This document shows positions 48,752 to 61,045 of a stretch of 64,000 bases of DNA, piece after piece. Both the position numbers and the translations under genes were made by a program. The notes under the pieces are model-generated. The model had not been told where the DNA came from. It made no database searches and worked only from the letters and a program-made list of their open reading frames with translations. Within the stretch, counting starts at the first letter, position 1, and the number at the start of each line of letters is the position of its first letter. Source of the DNA: Cololabis saira (taxonomy: Eukaryota; Chordata; Actinopteri; Beloniformes; Belonidae); contig NC_084590.1 of NCBI RefSeq assembly GCF_033807715.1, forward strand, positions 36,421,505 to 36,485,504, written 5' to 3'.

Positions 48752-49714
48752 CAGTGGTTCCCAAACTGGGGGGCGCGGCGCTATTGCAGTCGGCGGCGAG
48801 GCTGGAAGGTAGATTCATTTTTTTTTTTTTAAATTAAGATTTTGCCTTCAATACATATGTGCAGTGAGAGAGAGACAGGAAATAGGGGGAAGAGAGAAGG
48901 GGAATGACATGAAGTAATGGTCTGGCCGGCGGGAATCTAACCGGGGACCTGCTGCTTCAGGAATCTAACCGGGGACCTACTGCTGGTAGATGCATGTGGA
49001 TATCTCTCACCTGCAACCGGTTTGAGAGGATCTGTAACATGAAGCAAGCCCACTCACATCACTGAAAAGATGTGGGGATTAAAGGTGTAATTTTTGCAAA
49101 TGTTCAGATTTTGGCTCCTGTTTGTATTGTTGTTGTTTCAATCTGTGAGCTGGTCAGGTTGAAATCTATTTTTACAGAGATGGACAGTTTTTTCGCACAT
49201 ACAGGACTGTCTCAGAAAATTTGAATATTTGAATAATAAATAATATTTTATTTTCTGTAATGCAATTAGAAAAAATGTCACACATTCTGGATTCATTACA
49301 AATCAACTGAAATATTGCAAGCCTTTTATTATTTTAATATTGCTGATCATGGTTTACAGCTTAAGAAAACTCAAATATCCTATCTCAAAAAATTTGAATA
49401 TTCTGGGAATCTTAATCTTAAACTGTAAACCGTAATCAGCAATATTAAAATAATAAAAGGCTTGCAATATTTCAGTTGATTTGTAATGAATCTAGAATGT
49501 ATGACATTTTTTTTTTTTTTTAATTGCATTACAGAAAATAAAGAACTTGATCACAATATTCTAATTTTCTGAGACAGTCCTGTATGTTCAATATATGAAA
49601 TAAATTGCAGTCGCATTTGAATGCAAAAGATGTGTGTGGCTGTGTTGGGGTGGGGCTCGAAAATTCTGTTATGTACAAAAAGGGGGCCTGGCAAAAAATG
49701 TTTGGGAACCACTG
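48752..49714. mobile_element. hAT element (cagtggttcccaaact ends) with a nested MITE
   Basis: Ends CAGTGGTTCCCAAACT and GTTTGGGAACCACTG lie between perfect 8-bp duplications ccttaacc (48744-48751 and 49715-49722). A Tc1/mariner-like MITE (49,202-49,582) is inserted inside. A short tandem duplication of ggaatctaaccggggacct occurs near 48,930-48,985. Confidence 0.88.
49202..49582. mobile_element. Palindromic Tc1/mariner-like MITE, nested
   Basis: Same family as 14,657-15,023, with caggactgtctcagaaaatt ends at TA sites. Confidence 0.85.
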
Positions 49715-49722
49715 CCTTAACC

Positions 49723-52249
49723 CTTGAGCAGTCCATTGACCCAGAGTAACTTTTTTTTGACAACTATGTACACAGCTGGTGTGTATCTTTCCATTTTTGT
49801 ATTTCAGGCATGCAACACATTCCAAGAAGACTTGGGACAGTAAAGCTTTTACGACTGTGCAATGTTGTTGTTCCCCCTGATGCATATTCACTATAACAGA
49901 CAGGGTAGGACCGTATGTTAAGGTTATTCAGACATGTGAGTGCCACATCTGGACTTCTTTCATTGCACAGTCAAGATTTAAAGTGGTCCTATTGTGCTAA
50001 TTCCCAGAGACCTTAATTTAATCTTCCATTCCTCTACAGCAGCTCTGCAGCATAACTTCCAGAGGCTGTAATTATGTCAGAGGGACAAGGACAATTACAA
50101 GGAAAGGGACTTCAGGAAAAAAAGGGGATGACGCCACTTTCAGCAACCATCTTCAAATGTCTGATTGGTCGAATTCCTGTAGAAATGTGCACTTCCTGGA
50201 GATCATGAACTTACGAGGAAATACCACTCTATTTTATGCAACACAGATCCAACCTGAGATCAGTGAATCTTTTGCTTCTTGTGCATTCAAGAAACTGATT
50301 CTGTGCACTTTATTTCCTGAGGCGGTTATGTGTGAGAAGATGATTCAAAACATTGTATTATAGTAAGAAAGCATGTAAAAGCATAATATGGCCGTTTTGA
50401 GTGGCATTTGTGAATGTAGATCCATATTGTAAGGATTTGCAAAGGTTTCCCACAGTGATCCCTTGCCCAGGTGGTTATATCAGCTCACAGCTCCCGATGC
50501 AGTGTTGCCTGTGGGACTGAGATCACAGGTATCCTGTTGGGCTTTTGCCTTTGTCCTTGATACAAGTAAATAAATAATGTAAAAAATACATGTAAAAATT
50601 CCTATTTTTCTATTGTTTATTTATTGTATATGCTGTATCTCCACTTTGTGTTTTAAAACAAAGTTACCCAAAATTTGGTAACATATATATTATTCTACCT
50701 GTAGACAAATACTGAAAAAAGTTGTATAAATAAGTATCGACTATTCATTGACAACTATGTCCACCTAGTGGAGACACTCATACTGCATGCAGTTTTTTTA
50801 ATTTTATATTATATTATGTTGTAGTATATTATATTATATTATAATTGAATGGGGCACTAAATGCAATACTATGGAATGGCCATAAACAATCCTAATCTTA
50901 GGCAACCTTGTCTTTAGGTTTTATCAAAATTTAAATGAGCATCCATATTTATTTTCCAGTTTATGAAGATACAAACAAAAAATACAGAGGCAATATTTAG
51001 AGGCAAGCGATTAATCTGTTAGCCAGTTAATGTCTAATGTCTAATGTCTAATGTCTAGATTAAAATAAATACTCATATAAAATGTAATAAAATACATTTA
51101 AAACATTCTCAACCTCAAGATAATATATGTACACAAAATAAAACCACACAATATTCAGGAAAAAAATGACTCAACAAGGAAAAGTCAGTATTTAGTGAGA
51201 ACAAAGCTTTAAGCCTTTTGAAGGAAAGTGTGTCATGCAGATATATTAATTCATATTTCATTATATTTAGGTGTAAGAGAGCCAGACTCCTGTATCTTCT
51301 GTTTGTATCATAACAAGACAGGACTTAGGGAGGGCCAAAGACTTTTGATCAGAAGCAGAACTGCCTCTTAAAATGTGCAGAGCCATGCAGACCTCAGTTA
51401 ATCGCCTGTATTCATTTTTAGCTATCTAAGACTGTTCAAGTGATTAGTTAAACATTAAAAGGCACAGGAAATAAGCAAAACTGAACTGCGATGTTAAACT
51501 GTGGCTTGCCCCTGTAAGGTAATGATTTCAAAATAACCGTTACATTAAGAATGTCTTACAAACATATGGCATTTGTGTAGATTCACTTGTGAAGTTTTAG
51601 TAGCCAACTTTAGTCGCCACTAGTGTTTAGAGTTTGCCTCAGATAATGGAGCTACCAAGCACAAGATTCAAAATGATCACTTTTGAGCTGGTGCCTGGTG
51701 GCGAGCAGTATCTGTCTTGGTTGCATTGTGATCTGCAAAACTTTGTCAACTTGTTTTAGCAGCCATATCTGTTTTTAGATTTTGTATATATTCCTGCAGG
51801 ATTGAAGTCCCATTTGATTGCTCTTTGATGAAAGGTGCTCTTTTTGTGTCCATAAATCTGTTTATGACATATTGTCACCCTTAAAATAATGTCCAAAGTG
51901 ATATTTTTCTGAAGGTCAAAATAGTGCAAATATTTTTTTTTTTAAGAAACCAAAGAAATATATTTATTTTTAAACAGATAAGTCTAAATTAATTTCAGAG
52001 TCAATTTGACTCAATTTGATTCAATTCAAGACGAATGTCTGTGAGTTGTGAGCCAGCTGTCTACTGTTAAGTGTTTTTCAAAGTTTTTTTTTCAGCTACA
52101 GGATGCCCTAAATTTCCTTTGGGATTAATAAAGTATCTACCTATCTAGATTCACAAATCTAACCTGTTTTCTTGTTTAAGTGTAACAGAGTGATACATTT
52201 TCACAGATATTAGTGTTGCATTAAACATAATTTTGCATGGGGCCCCAGG
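49723..52249. other. Intergenic region, no gene seen
   Basis: AT-rich sequence with a (ATATT)n-like patch near 50,800-50,840 and a four-fold taatgtc repeat near 51,030. A LINE tail (gggattaataaagtatctac) ends near 52,147. Confidence 0.45.
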
Positions 52250-52998
52250 GGCGTCAATTCAGTATGCCAAGGTATGGCAGCCGCCACACCTTGGCTTCAA
52301 GGGAAAATGTAAATGTTTGTTTTTTTTAATACATTTATGGAATTACTCTGTGTCTATTTGTATTGATTATTCTATTACTTAATACATATAGAATAACTAC
52401 AAATGCAAATCAGAACAACATGATCGATTTCACTAGTTATTAAACACTGCAAAAAGTCAAAATCTTAAAAAGAATATTTGTCTTATTTCTAGTTAAAATG
52501 TCTAATTTTTTGTAAAAACATTACATTTAAGACAAGACTCAAAAACAACCATTTTCACCTGTTTCAAGTAGATTTCCACTTAAAATAAGTGGAAAAATCT
52601 GCCAGTGGAACAATATTTTTTTGCTTGTAATGAGAAGATAAATCTTGTTCCACTGGCAGATTTTTCTACTTATTTCAAGTGAAAATTTACTTGAAACAGG
52701 TGAACATGGTAAAATAACAAGTTATTTTTCTGGTGATGGCTCTTGTTTTAAGTGTAATGAGATTTTTTGACTAAAAATTTGACATTTTAACTAGAAATAA
52801 GACAAATATTCCTGGTAAGATTTTGAGTTTTTGCAGTGAGCGAGACTGCATTTGAAAAAGTTCCAATTTTCTTGACCACACAGATAAGCTCCATAGCAGA
52901 CTTCTGTGATGAGTATTTGCTGGACGTGTTGATTGATACTCTAGTTCAGTTCTGTGACTCGTAACCTTGCCATACCTTAGTAAGACTGAATTGACGCC
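52250..52998. mobile_element. Terminal-inverted-repeat element (ggcgtcaattcagtatg ends) with inner MITE
   Basis: Left ggcgtcaattcagtatgcca and right inverse ctgaattgacgcc match with gaps. The target duplication is unclear (ccagggg-like on both sides). The inner part at 52,446-52,840 is the palindromic MITE also found inside both CAGTACT hAT elements. Confidence 0.7.
52446..52840. mobile_element. Palindromic MITE (cactgcaaaaactcaaaatc ends)
   Basis: Left cactgcaaaaagtcaaaatc and right gattttgagtttttgcagtg are inverted repeats, with matching gaataagacaaat-type blocks between. The same sequence is embedded in the elements at 26,224 and 32,686. Confidence 0.78.
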
Positions 52999-53079
52999 AC
53001 CAGGGGCCCAGAAAAGGCTGGAAACAGCACTGCTCAGTATAATATAATATAATAATAATATAGATAAATAGATGGATAG

Positions 53080-53338
53080 ATGCTCGTGTCCTCCAGCAGG
53101 GGACAGAGCGAGCAGGAAAATGTGGGAGGAAAGACTGAATCCAGGGATCTGAGTCAGCAGCTGCTGCGTGTCGGATCCTCAACTTCCGCGGAGACAGACC
53201 ATCTCCACAACATGTTTACACCTACACACTTCACAATGGACCCAACCGTTACAAGACTGTCCTAAAAACAATCGTTTTTGTGAGGAAGAATAAACGCAGA
53301 AGGGAGAAGACGAGTGGACCAAAACGGAGTCTCAAGGT
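53080..53338 (+). promoter_or_regulatory. Possible RAB34 first (5' UTR) exon and promoter area
   Basis: A GC-richer island ends at tctcaag|gtatgg, a usable donor, and an acceptor tgtttgtctag lies at 56,061-56,071, 45 bp before the RAB34 ATG. This is inference from position and splice signals only. Confidence 0.35.
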
Positions 53339-53605
53339 ATGGCGTTCCTGTTGCTACAACACACCGCTTTTTTTTCTTCTTTTCCTTTTTCAAAGTTTAT
53401 CCTGCACAGATCGCAGCGCTTCTTTTTGTTTGTTTAACTTAAGTATTTTGCTGTCGGTTGGATGCAAAGTACAGTTTAAACAGTCACAATGTCCCAGGTT
53501 CAGTTGTAGGTTACGTTGGAGAAGCGGATACATTAGAGCGGTTGTGCAGCGGCAGCTTTGATGAACAATGGGATTAAAGAGGCGGCGAGGGGCGCCGCTC
53601 ATCAA

Positions 53606-53678
53606 GGGTGATTTATGGTTCTGCGTTAAATCGACGTAGGTTCTGCGTTGGTGTAACGCGGAACCATAAATCAGCCTT
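53606..53678. repeat. Hairpin MITE of the tttatggtnccgcgtt family
   Basis: gggtgatttatggttctgcg and its inverse cgcggaaccataaatcagcc enclose a short imperfect stem. Confidence 0.7.
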
Positions 53679-53869
53679 TACAGCCGTCCGGCTCCGTTTA
53701 ATGTCTGTGATGGAAACGGTGCATCCGTCCGGCTGCGTCTATTTCTCAGTCAGAAGCCAAGGGAAACAGGCTGGCCGGGGCCGTCTATGTTCTGGTGACC
53801 TGGGGATATGAAAAACATCCAGAAGTCTGAAACAAAGACATAATAACATAATATAATAACCAAATATAG

Positions 53870-53876
<7 letters not shown>

Positions 53877-53917
<41 letters not shown>

Positions 53918-53958
53918 AATATAGACATAATAACCGTGTGTGTGTGTGTGTGTGTGTG
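53877..53958. repeat. (TA)n and (TG)n microsatellites
   Basis: TA tract at 53,877-53,912, then a spacer and a TG tract at 53,936-53,958 that borders the duplicated block. Confidence 0.95.
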
Positions 53959-53959
53959 T

Positions 53960-54348
53960 AAATCATATTAACAACAAAATATGGTATTTTTTCAGTCTTA
54001 ATTGTCCAGAGTACTAGATACAAGGGTATTAATTCAAGTTATTAAGTGCAGTTGTAACAAAATAATAAAATTGAATACTCCTTGAAGGTTTCTACAGAGT
54101 TGAAAAACTTGTGTTTCTCAGTCCGTCAGTCTGGCAATATGACAGTAGCTCATAAAATGCAAAACATCTATGAAAAGTGTGTCTAGATAGGGTTCTAAAG
54201 ATTAACAAACGGTTGATGAATTAAATATGAGTCATTACTGATTAAATTGAAATGTAACAGAGGAAAACCCTTCTTCCATGTACTGTATAACTAAACATAG
54301 TGATGATTTAGGCCCAAAGCCGACAAAAAGGAAAACAAAAACACTGTG
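53960..54348 (+). repeat. Direct duplication, copy B (upstream of RAB34)
   Basis: Near-identical to 43,211-43,597. Bordered on both sides by TG repeats. Confidence 0.9.
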
Positions 54349-54964
54349 TGTGTGTGTGCGCGCATGTGTGCGTCAATATAGAACTTGATTTCTTTCTGGT
54401 GTTTAGTTCAAATTTTTCAGTTGTGTTTCAAAAAGACTAGTAAAAGTTCCAGTGCTGGCTCAGTTATGAAGGAATAGGAACTAACTTTCTTACTGGCACT
54501 CAGCATGAACAAATCCCATGCAGAGTGCCAGAGGAGAAACCCAGTTCCCAGTGGACATGGTGGGGCACCAAAACTATTTTTGTCACTGCCAACATTACAA
54601 ATGGGTGAGTGCCAATCCCCATAGTTCTTCCTTAACCTGAGGTTAATCGATTGATGAACTCTAGTATCCCTGCATAGACCCTACCAGGGAGGCTGTCGGC
54701 ATAATTCAAACACCCACTTCAGCCCCTCTTCTTGAAAAGAGGAACCACAACCCCACTGGACATGAACTGTGGATAGTGACCAAAAGAATGAGATCGTGAC
54801 TACAAATGGCTGAAATGATTTTTTTTTCTCCGCAAATGAATTATTCACTTGAAAGCTTCTTATCATTTTTTTTACATGTTTTCACAAGTGCCTAACAAAA
54901 TAATTTTAAGCAAATATAGTTGTTTAATATGAGTCACATGCATATTTTAATCTTTGTTGTGGAT

Positions 54965-55666
54965 TAGGGCTGTTCGATTTTGCCCAAAAATAAAATCTCG
55001 ATTTTTTTTTTTCTCTCAAAATCCGATTTTCGATTACGATTACGATTATTTTGTGAATTGACAAAAGGCAAAGAAATGATTTCAAATATGCTGTTTTTTT
55101 ATTGAACATTTGCCCCATAATAAAGTGCAAAACTCTGTCAAATAAGTTGAAAAAAAGTTTTAAAAAATATAATAAAATATAAAGTTTTATCTCTGAAAAA
55201 AAAAATCAGCAAATCAGCACTTGCAAACATACAGTAAGTTATATTTCCAATTAAATAAAACAAGACATTTTCTAATTAAACTAAACTGGGTCTTTGCATG
55301 CTTAATAATAATGCAACCCATGAAGGAGGTAGAGGTGTGTAATGTCAGTCATTACATTTGCTATTCACATTTGCAAGTTTTTTGCAAGGAACACGAGCCG
55401 GTCTACCGCATCTGGCTTGAGGGATGCCCGGTGGCATGTTACAACGCCCCCTCCTACACTAAAGAGCCTCTCCGATGGGGCACTTGTCGCAGGTATTGAG
55501 AGGTATTTCCATCAATCATTAATATGGTATCAATCATTAATATGTGTGCAGACAAGGTAAAAAAAAAAAAAAAGTGAAAAATCGATTTTACGATTTTCAC
55601 GTTTTAACATCGTTCTAATTACATAATCGCGATTACGATTTAAAATCGATTAATCGAACAGCCCTA
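54965..55666. mobile_element. hAT element (TAGGGCTGTTCGAT ends)
   Basis: Ends TAGGGCTGTTCGATTTTG and AATCGAACAGCCCTA, flanked by perfect 8-bp duplications ttgtggat (54957-54964 and 55667-55674). The subterminal parts are rich in CGATT. A short open frame inside (55,221-55,499) is probably a decayed transposase or noise. Confidence 0.9.
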
Positions 55667-56116
55667 TTGTGGATTCCTATTTCTTTATCCCGTTCCAGCC
55701 ACAAAGGACATGAACGCTTGCAGGCAGGAAAACGATTTCATCACAGTTAACATTCCCATGAACGCTTTGAGCCTGGTTACCCGAGACTGACGTCCAGATG
55801 GCGCACAATAACATGAAATAATATTTGATAACTCCACTGAAACTAGAGTAACTGGATTCAAATGGAGAGATGCTGCATGTTATACAGATTAATTTGGACT
55901 ATTGAAAAAGTTTTTCTTGATCAGAGTTGAATCCGAGTTTGATTCATGGTCCTTTTCTCCTGACTGGACTGCAAAACTAACGTAGTAATTTTAAATGTCA
56001 TGAAGTAACAATCTAGACTGGTTAAAATGGTACATTGTTGATGTTTCATTTTCTCTCTTTCTGTTTGTCTAGAGAGTGTTTTCCCACGAGGCTTCATGTC
56101 CGTCAGAATTTCAGCC

Positions 56117-59100
56117 ATGAGCGTCCTCCCTCCGGTTCGGCGGGACCGCGTCATCGCTCAGCTCCCTCAGGTAAAGCCAGTCAGCACGATCCCCTGGCTG
56201 CTCTTCTAAAAGCTTTTACACAGTTCCTCAAATTTGCCTTCATAGGTGGTGGATTTAAGGAAAAACAAAACATTGCATTTAGCAGAGGCTTGTATTCAAA
56301 GCGACTTAGAACAGAGGAAAACAATCAGTCCCCAGTAAACATGGTGAATTGCAGTTCAGGTGTGGGTTTTTTCTCGTGAGTCCTCAGGGAGAACTACATC
56401 CCACATGAACTTTCCTCCGTCTTTCTGCTGCCGCTCCATGGAGGACATGCTGGCCTGCTGCGTCTGTGTTTGGTTTCCTAGCTGCACGGTGGCACAATAG
56501 ACTGCCCTTTAAGAGGATCGTTAAAGGAGCTTGAGGCTCCTTTTAAGAAATGAGACTCTCTAGCGCCACCCTTCACCACGACGGCCGTTGGGGGTACTGC
56601 GGCCAACAGTGAAGCCGGCACGGGAGAACGGGGAGAACGCACATGCAGCGTCATGTGACGTCACATCCGCAGCCCAGCGCGGGAAATTCGGGACCGAATT
56701 GCAGCACATTTTGCAGCAACAGCCTGTTCAAGGCAAAGGAGAGATACACTAGAGGGCTCATTCTTTTGGGTTTGGAACGCTTCATCTGACATTATTACTA
56801 GAAAACTTAAAATGTATACAGATTTTTTCCATAAATCTTGCCACAATCCGGCCTCAAGCTCCTTTTAAGACAACCCAGAAAAGCATTGGCTGCCCCTCCC
56901 CAAACTTCGGTGGGACTGTAGTCCCATCTGCCTCAGTAGACACACAACGATATTACCCATAACACCCCTCTCACGCTGGTCACGCTCTGATCTGCTGCCA
57001 TCAGGCAGACGAGGCAGAACCATAAAAACTAAGATGAACATCTTTTATTCCAGGGCTGTACAAGCCTTAACTGCTTCTAAAATGTACATTTCTCATGGTT
57101 TATGCTCTGTGTAACTTAATTTGTGCAATAAGAAGTCAATTGCAATTTTTGGTGGAATGTAGTTGGGAGGGTTTTTTCTCTTTCTGGTTTTTCTTAATTT
57201 TTTAAGCTATACTTTCGTTACTTATTAGGTTTTTTTGACAATATGCTCTGAAGCATTCCTCCCTTCGACATCTGTGTTAAAATGACAATAAATAAACTCT
57301 CTTTAGTCTTTTAGGAAAGAGGCGGCTGTCCACACTAAGGAGGATTTCAGCAACAAAGTGAAGACTGCGTGTCAGCAGCAGCGGACCGGCACCGTGGGGT
57401 GAACACCTAAACCTGCAGTTGTTTTGTGTTGACTGCTTTTTGTAGCTCATAATGATCAGCTCTTTCTTTTGTCCTTGCCAGTAGATTTAAAATCTCCAAG
57501 GTCATCGTGGTGGGGGATCTGGCTGTGGGCAAAACGTGCATGATTAACAGGTAAAGCAACACAGTCTTTCACACATGTGGAAGCAGGGTGAAGTGTAACT
57601 CTGGGAATAAATAACTGAGGGTGAACCGTCGAGAAAACACAATCTACACGTTAGTAACAGCTCCTGATAATGGATGTTAAGTAAATTAGGGAAGAGGAGC
57701 CTGTCAGAACATCTTTAACTTTGATCTTATTGCATGAAAACGGTTTGTTCATTCTTTCCCTCAATAAGCCTTTTCTCATGAAACATAAAATCAGTGCATT
57801 TTTATGATCCCGTTTAACAGATTTCCTCCTTCAGATCAGTGTGCTGGTTGCTTTTTCAAAAGTTATGACTTTAAACTGTAGCCTTTTTAGCCAAAATGAT
57901 GCCGACCTGAACAGTAAACTTCCTCAGTTTGTAACAAATGACCTGTTTCTTCGATGTAACCACTGCACAGCAGTTACAATCCTTTTGTTGTTTCAGATTT
58001 TGCAAAGATGCCTTTGATAAGAACTACAAAGCAACGATCGGTGTCGACTTTGAGATGGAGCGCTTCGAGATTCTGGGCGTTCCCTTCAGCCTCCAGCTGT
58101 AAGTCAGACCTGGATTTCTGTGTCACGGAGTAAAAGGAAGTGCATGTTTAGTTTAGTTTTATTTAGCACATAACATAAAAAAATAACATTACACAAGTAA
58201 GTTCAGTTAAAAGAAACTGTGCAGGGAGGAGCGAGCAAGCCAGTAGGCTTATGAGGAGCCCCCACCTAATAACATTTAACAAAATACTTATGAGGATACA
58301 AAATCATAAAAATAAAAATAAATCATAAAAATTGCATGTAGAACATGAATGAAAATAAAATAATAAAAAATAAAATAAAAAAAAGATAAAAAAATTACTG
58401 TATACATGATCATGAAAATATGAGTATTAAGCTGAACAAATGGCAACACAGAATATGAAGTGCAAAAGAACATTAAGAGCTTTCTTGACTACATTGTTGA
58501 ATTAAATGCTCTCTTGAGCGACTTTTGAAAGTGGATAGGGACCTACAATTGTTTGCAATATGGTACCAACTATTCCAGACTTTGACACCTCTAAATCTAA
58601 ACAAAAATTGGCTTCTTGATTCCAGACATTTAGGCGGATGTAGGGCTAGGTAACGGCATGTGACGTGACGCTGCTCCTCGACCTCTCTGTTGCAGGTGGG
58701 ACACGGCTGGTCAAGAGCGGTTCAAGTGCATCGCGTCTACCTACTACAGAGGAGCTCAGGGTAAGTTGTGTTTTCCATTACCAGCTTTGTTTGAAAAGGA
58801 GCAAAATGCCAGAGGAGGAGAAAAGTCCGAGACTGGAATCTGTGTTCCAGCTGCTGACACACTAAAACACTTTTCTTTTTCTTCAGTGGTGATAATCGCG
58901 TTTGACGTTAATGACATTGCCTCTTTGGGTCATGTAAGGTAAGCATGTTGATCAGTAACATATTCTTTCGTTTCCTGGTTTTTAATGTTTCTTGCCGCCA
59001 GTGTTTTAATGCTGCGTTTCCATGACTACAGGCAGTGGCTGGAGGACGCCTTGAGGGAGAACGACCCCACCGCTGTTCAGCTGTTTCTAGTTGGAACAAA

Positions 59101-61045
59101 GAAAGACCTGAGTGTAGGTCCTCTGCCGTGGAAAGTGGACATGCCTGCAGATATGTGATCCTGTTTTTACTGGAGTTGGATGTGAATTTTCTTTGGGCTT
59201 GTTCCAGGAGCACAGAGAGTTTGTGTCCCGGGTCAAACCTCAGGAATGTTCCCCCTCTTTCACAAACCCTCCAAGCATTTGTGATTGAATAAATGATGAA
59301 GATGGGGACTTTACTTACATGATCCACTCGGCACCATTTGACCTACTTTTCTACTTTGTGAAGTTTGGAGTGATTTTATTCAGTTTTTCTTTTACTTTCC
59401 GGTTAAAGTAAGAAGTTAATGATTTTTCTACTTCTGTCATATTTATTATGGTATTTTCCCTGAACCCGGCATGTAATTCTTCTCATTGTAATGGGTTTTG
59501 TCCAGTCAGGAGACCAGAAGATTTTAAAGAAATTCAGTAAAATGCAATAAAAAAAAATATATGTAAAGTAAATTAAAAAAAAACACTGCAGCATTTGCAA
59601 ATTTTTCTCACATTAAAATTGAACCAATAGATGTTAGACTTTTCTGTTCACAAGTTCACAGCCTCTTATAATTAAATTACAAGGTTGCACATATGAAAAG
59701 CTGCATTCCTAAACTTTACTGTGGTGATTTTGAATTCTTTAAAGGCACAAAACACAACTTACTGAAGCATATGACATCACCAAAGATGCCATAAAACAGT
59801 CATAAATGGAAGAAAAGAAAAACAAGCAAAGAAAAATGTCCCGTTCCAGAAATTAAGGGTTTTTACAAATTCATATTCCTTTTTACTATGAGGCTACTGT
59901 TTGGAGAAAACAAGCAGTTGAAACATTTTTATTCTAGTACTTTAAAGAACAGATCACCTGTCAGTTGCACAAAAAGAATGACTATTCTCTTAATTATTGA
60001 TCCTAATTATTTATTTGTTTATTTTCTCTTGACAGTCTCCTGCTCAGTATTCCCGGATTGAACAAGACGCCCTCAGATTAGCAAATGAGATCCATGCTGA
60101 GTATTGGGCCGTTTCATCGCTGACAGGTGGGTTTTAAGATTTAAATGCAGTAAACATTTAAATCCTGTAAAGACCGAAAGGCCTGCAAAGATGATCAATC
60201 ATTGTCACAGGAAATGATCTTCTGTCAGACCGCTGAGGAAGCATGTTAAAGTACAGGAATCCGGAGGATTCAAAACATCTTTCTCCAACATGCATCCTTT
60301 TCTGTCTTCAAATGCTAAATAATTGTTACTGTTGCGAGCCACATGCCCAGCCGTAGCTCAGTGCACATTAAAGCATCATATGACTTGGACCAAATATGTA
60401 AACTATCCATAGCAGAGTTCGCAGTGTGCTGTATGTCTTTTGGCTTACAGCATGTGAGTATACGAGTTGGAAAATCTTTTGCAGCCTGCTCTAAAATTTG
60501 TGAACTAAAACAAAATTAAACGCTGTTGCCATGTTAATAACAAATGACTGTTAGATTTTTGTTCAGCAGCAACCACAACTGACTTCCAGGGACAGATTGT
60601 TGACCAAGTTTAGAGATGGAGAAACATTTTTTAGATCAGATATGTACATACAAAGCATGCTCAGTTTTTATGGGTATAACTGAGCAAAATTGAGGCATTT
60701 AAAATACTTTTGTGTATTAGCAAAGCTGTGGGATTTATTATTTTGAGCTGTCAGTAACGGACCTACGACTCCTCCTGCAGGGGAAAACGTGAAGGAGTTT
60801 TTTTTTCGAGTTGCCTCATTGGCATTTGAGATCAACGTTCTCGCTGAGTTGGAGAAAAGTGGAACAAGACAAATTGGAGACGTCGTCAGTGAGTATCCAA
60901 ACCCTCTCTGGACACAAAAAACCCAACTTATATGTCAGATGTCACCAGTCTAACAGACGGCTGTACATCCTTTTCAGGAATCAGCAGCACTTCAAACAAC
61001 CTGTCCGCTGCATCAAAGAAGAAACAGTCCAGCTGCTGTCAGTAA
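56117..61045 (+). CDS. rab34: RAB34, Rab-family small GTPase, 10 exons
   Basis: RAB34 is a Golgi and ciliary-vesicle GTPase needed for ciliary membrane formation, macropinocytosis and Hedgehog signalling. Coding exons: 56117-56170, 57307-57398, 57485-57550, 57997-58098, 58696-58760, 58887-58938, 59032-59113, 60036-60126, 60781-60888, 60978-61045. All are GT/AG and in phase; the product is 259 residues, the same length as human RAB34. The N-terminus is MSVLPPVRRDRVIAQLPQ, typical of this Rab and longer than in most Rabs. Motifs: P-loop GDLAVGKT with Thr66, switch I around YKATIGVDFEMERF, WDTAGQ with Gln111, a G4 motif in the form GTKKD, and G5 SSLTG. Thr66 and Gln111 fall at the positions used for the published human mutants T66N and Q111L. 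The tail KKKQSSCCQ has a Cys-Cys pair for prenylation. The 5' UTR is probably spliced, with an acceptor just before 56,072. LINE fragments sit in introns 1 and 4 without touching coding sequence. Confidence 0.97.
56525..56864. mobile_element. TTAA-flanked MITE, copy 2, in RAB34 intron 1
   Basis: Same family and orientation as 1410-1749, ends AGGAGCTTGAGGC and GCCTCAAGCTCCT, with TTAA at 56,521-56,524 and, one base on, 56,866-56,868. TGACGTCA lies at 56,656-56,663. Confidence 0.78.
56880..57300 (+). mobile_element. LINE 3' fragment ending at RAB34 exon 2
   Basis: Reads SDLLPSGRRGRTIKTK then MNIFYSRAVQALTAS, like the C-terminus of L2/CR1-type retrotransposon proteins (LLPSGRR ... AV..L), followed by 3' UTR sequence to gacaataaataaactct. 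No reverse transcriptase core remains. Confidence 0.65.
58140..58640 (-). mobile_element. LINE-type fragment in RAB34 intron 4
   Basis: The minus strand reads FRFRGVKVWNSWYHIANNCR, then SLSTFKSR, resembling the G.K.WN.....R....FK.. end of non-LTR retrotransposon proteins. The rest is AT-rich tail. Confidence 0.55.

Noticed and set aside
55221..55499. A 92-codon frame at 55.2-55.5 kb as a gene
   Set aside because: It is fully inside a hAT element with a perfect 8-bp target duplication and has no clear domain.
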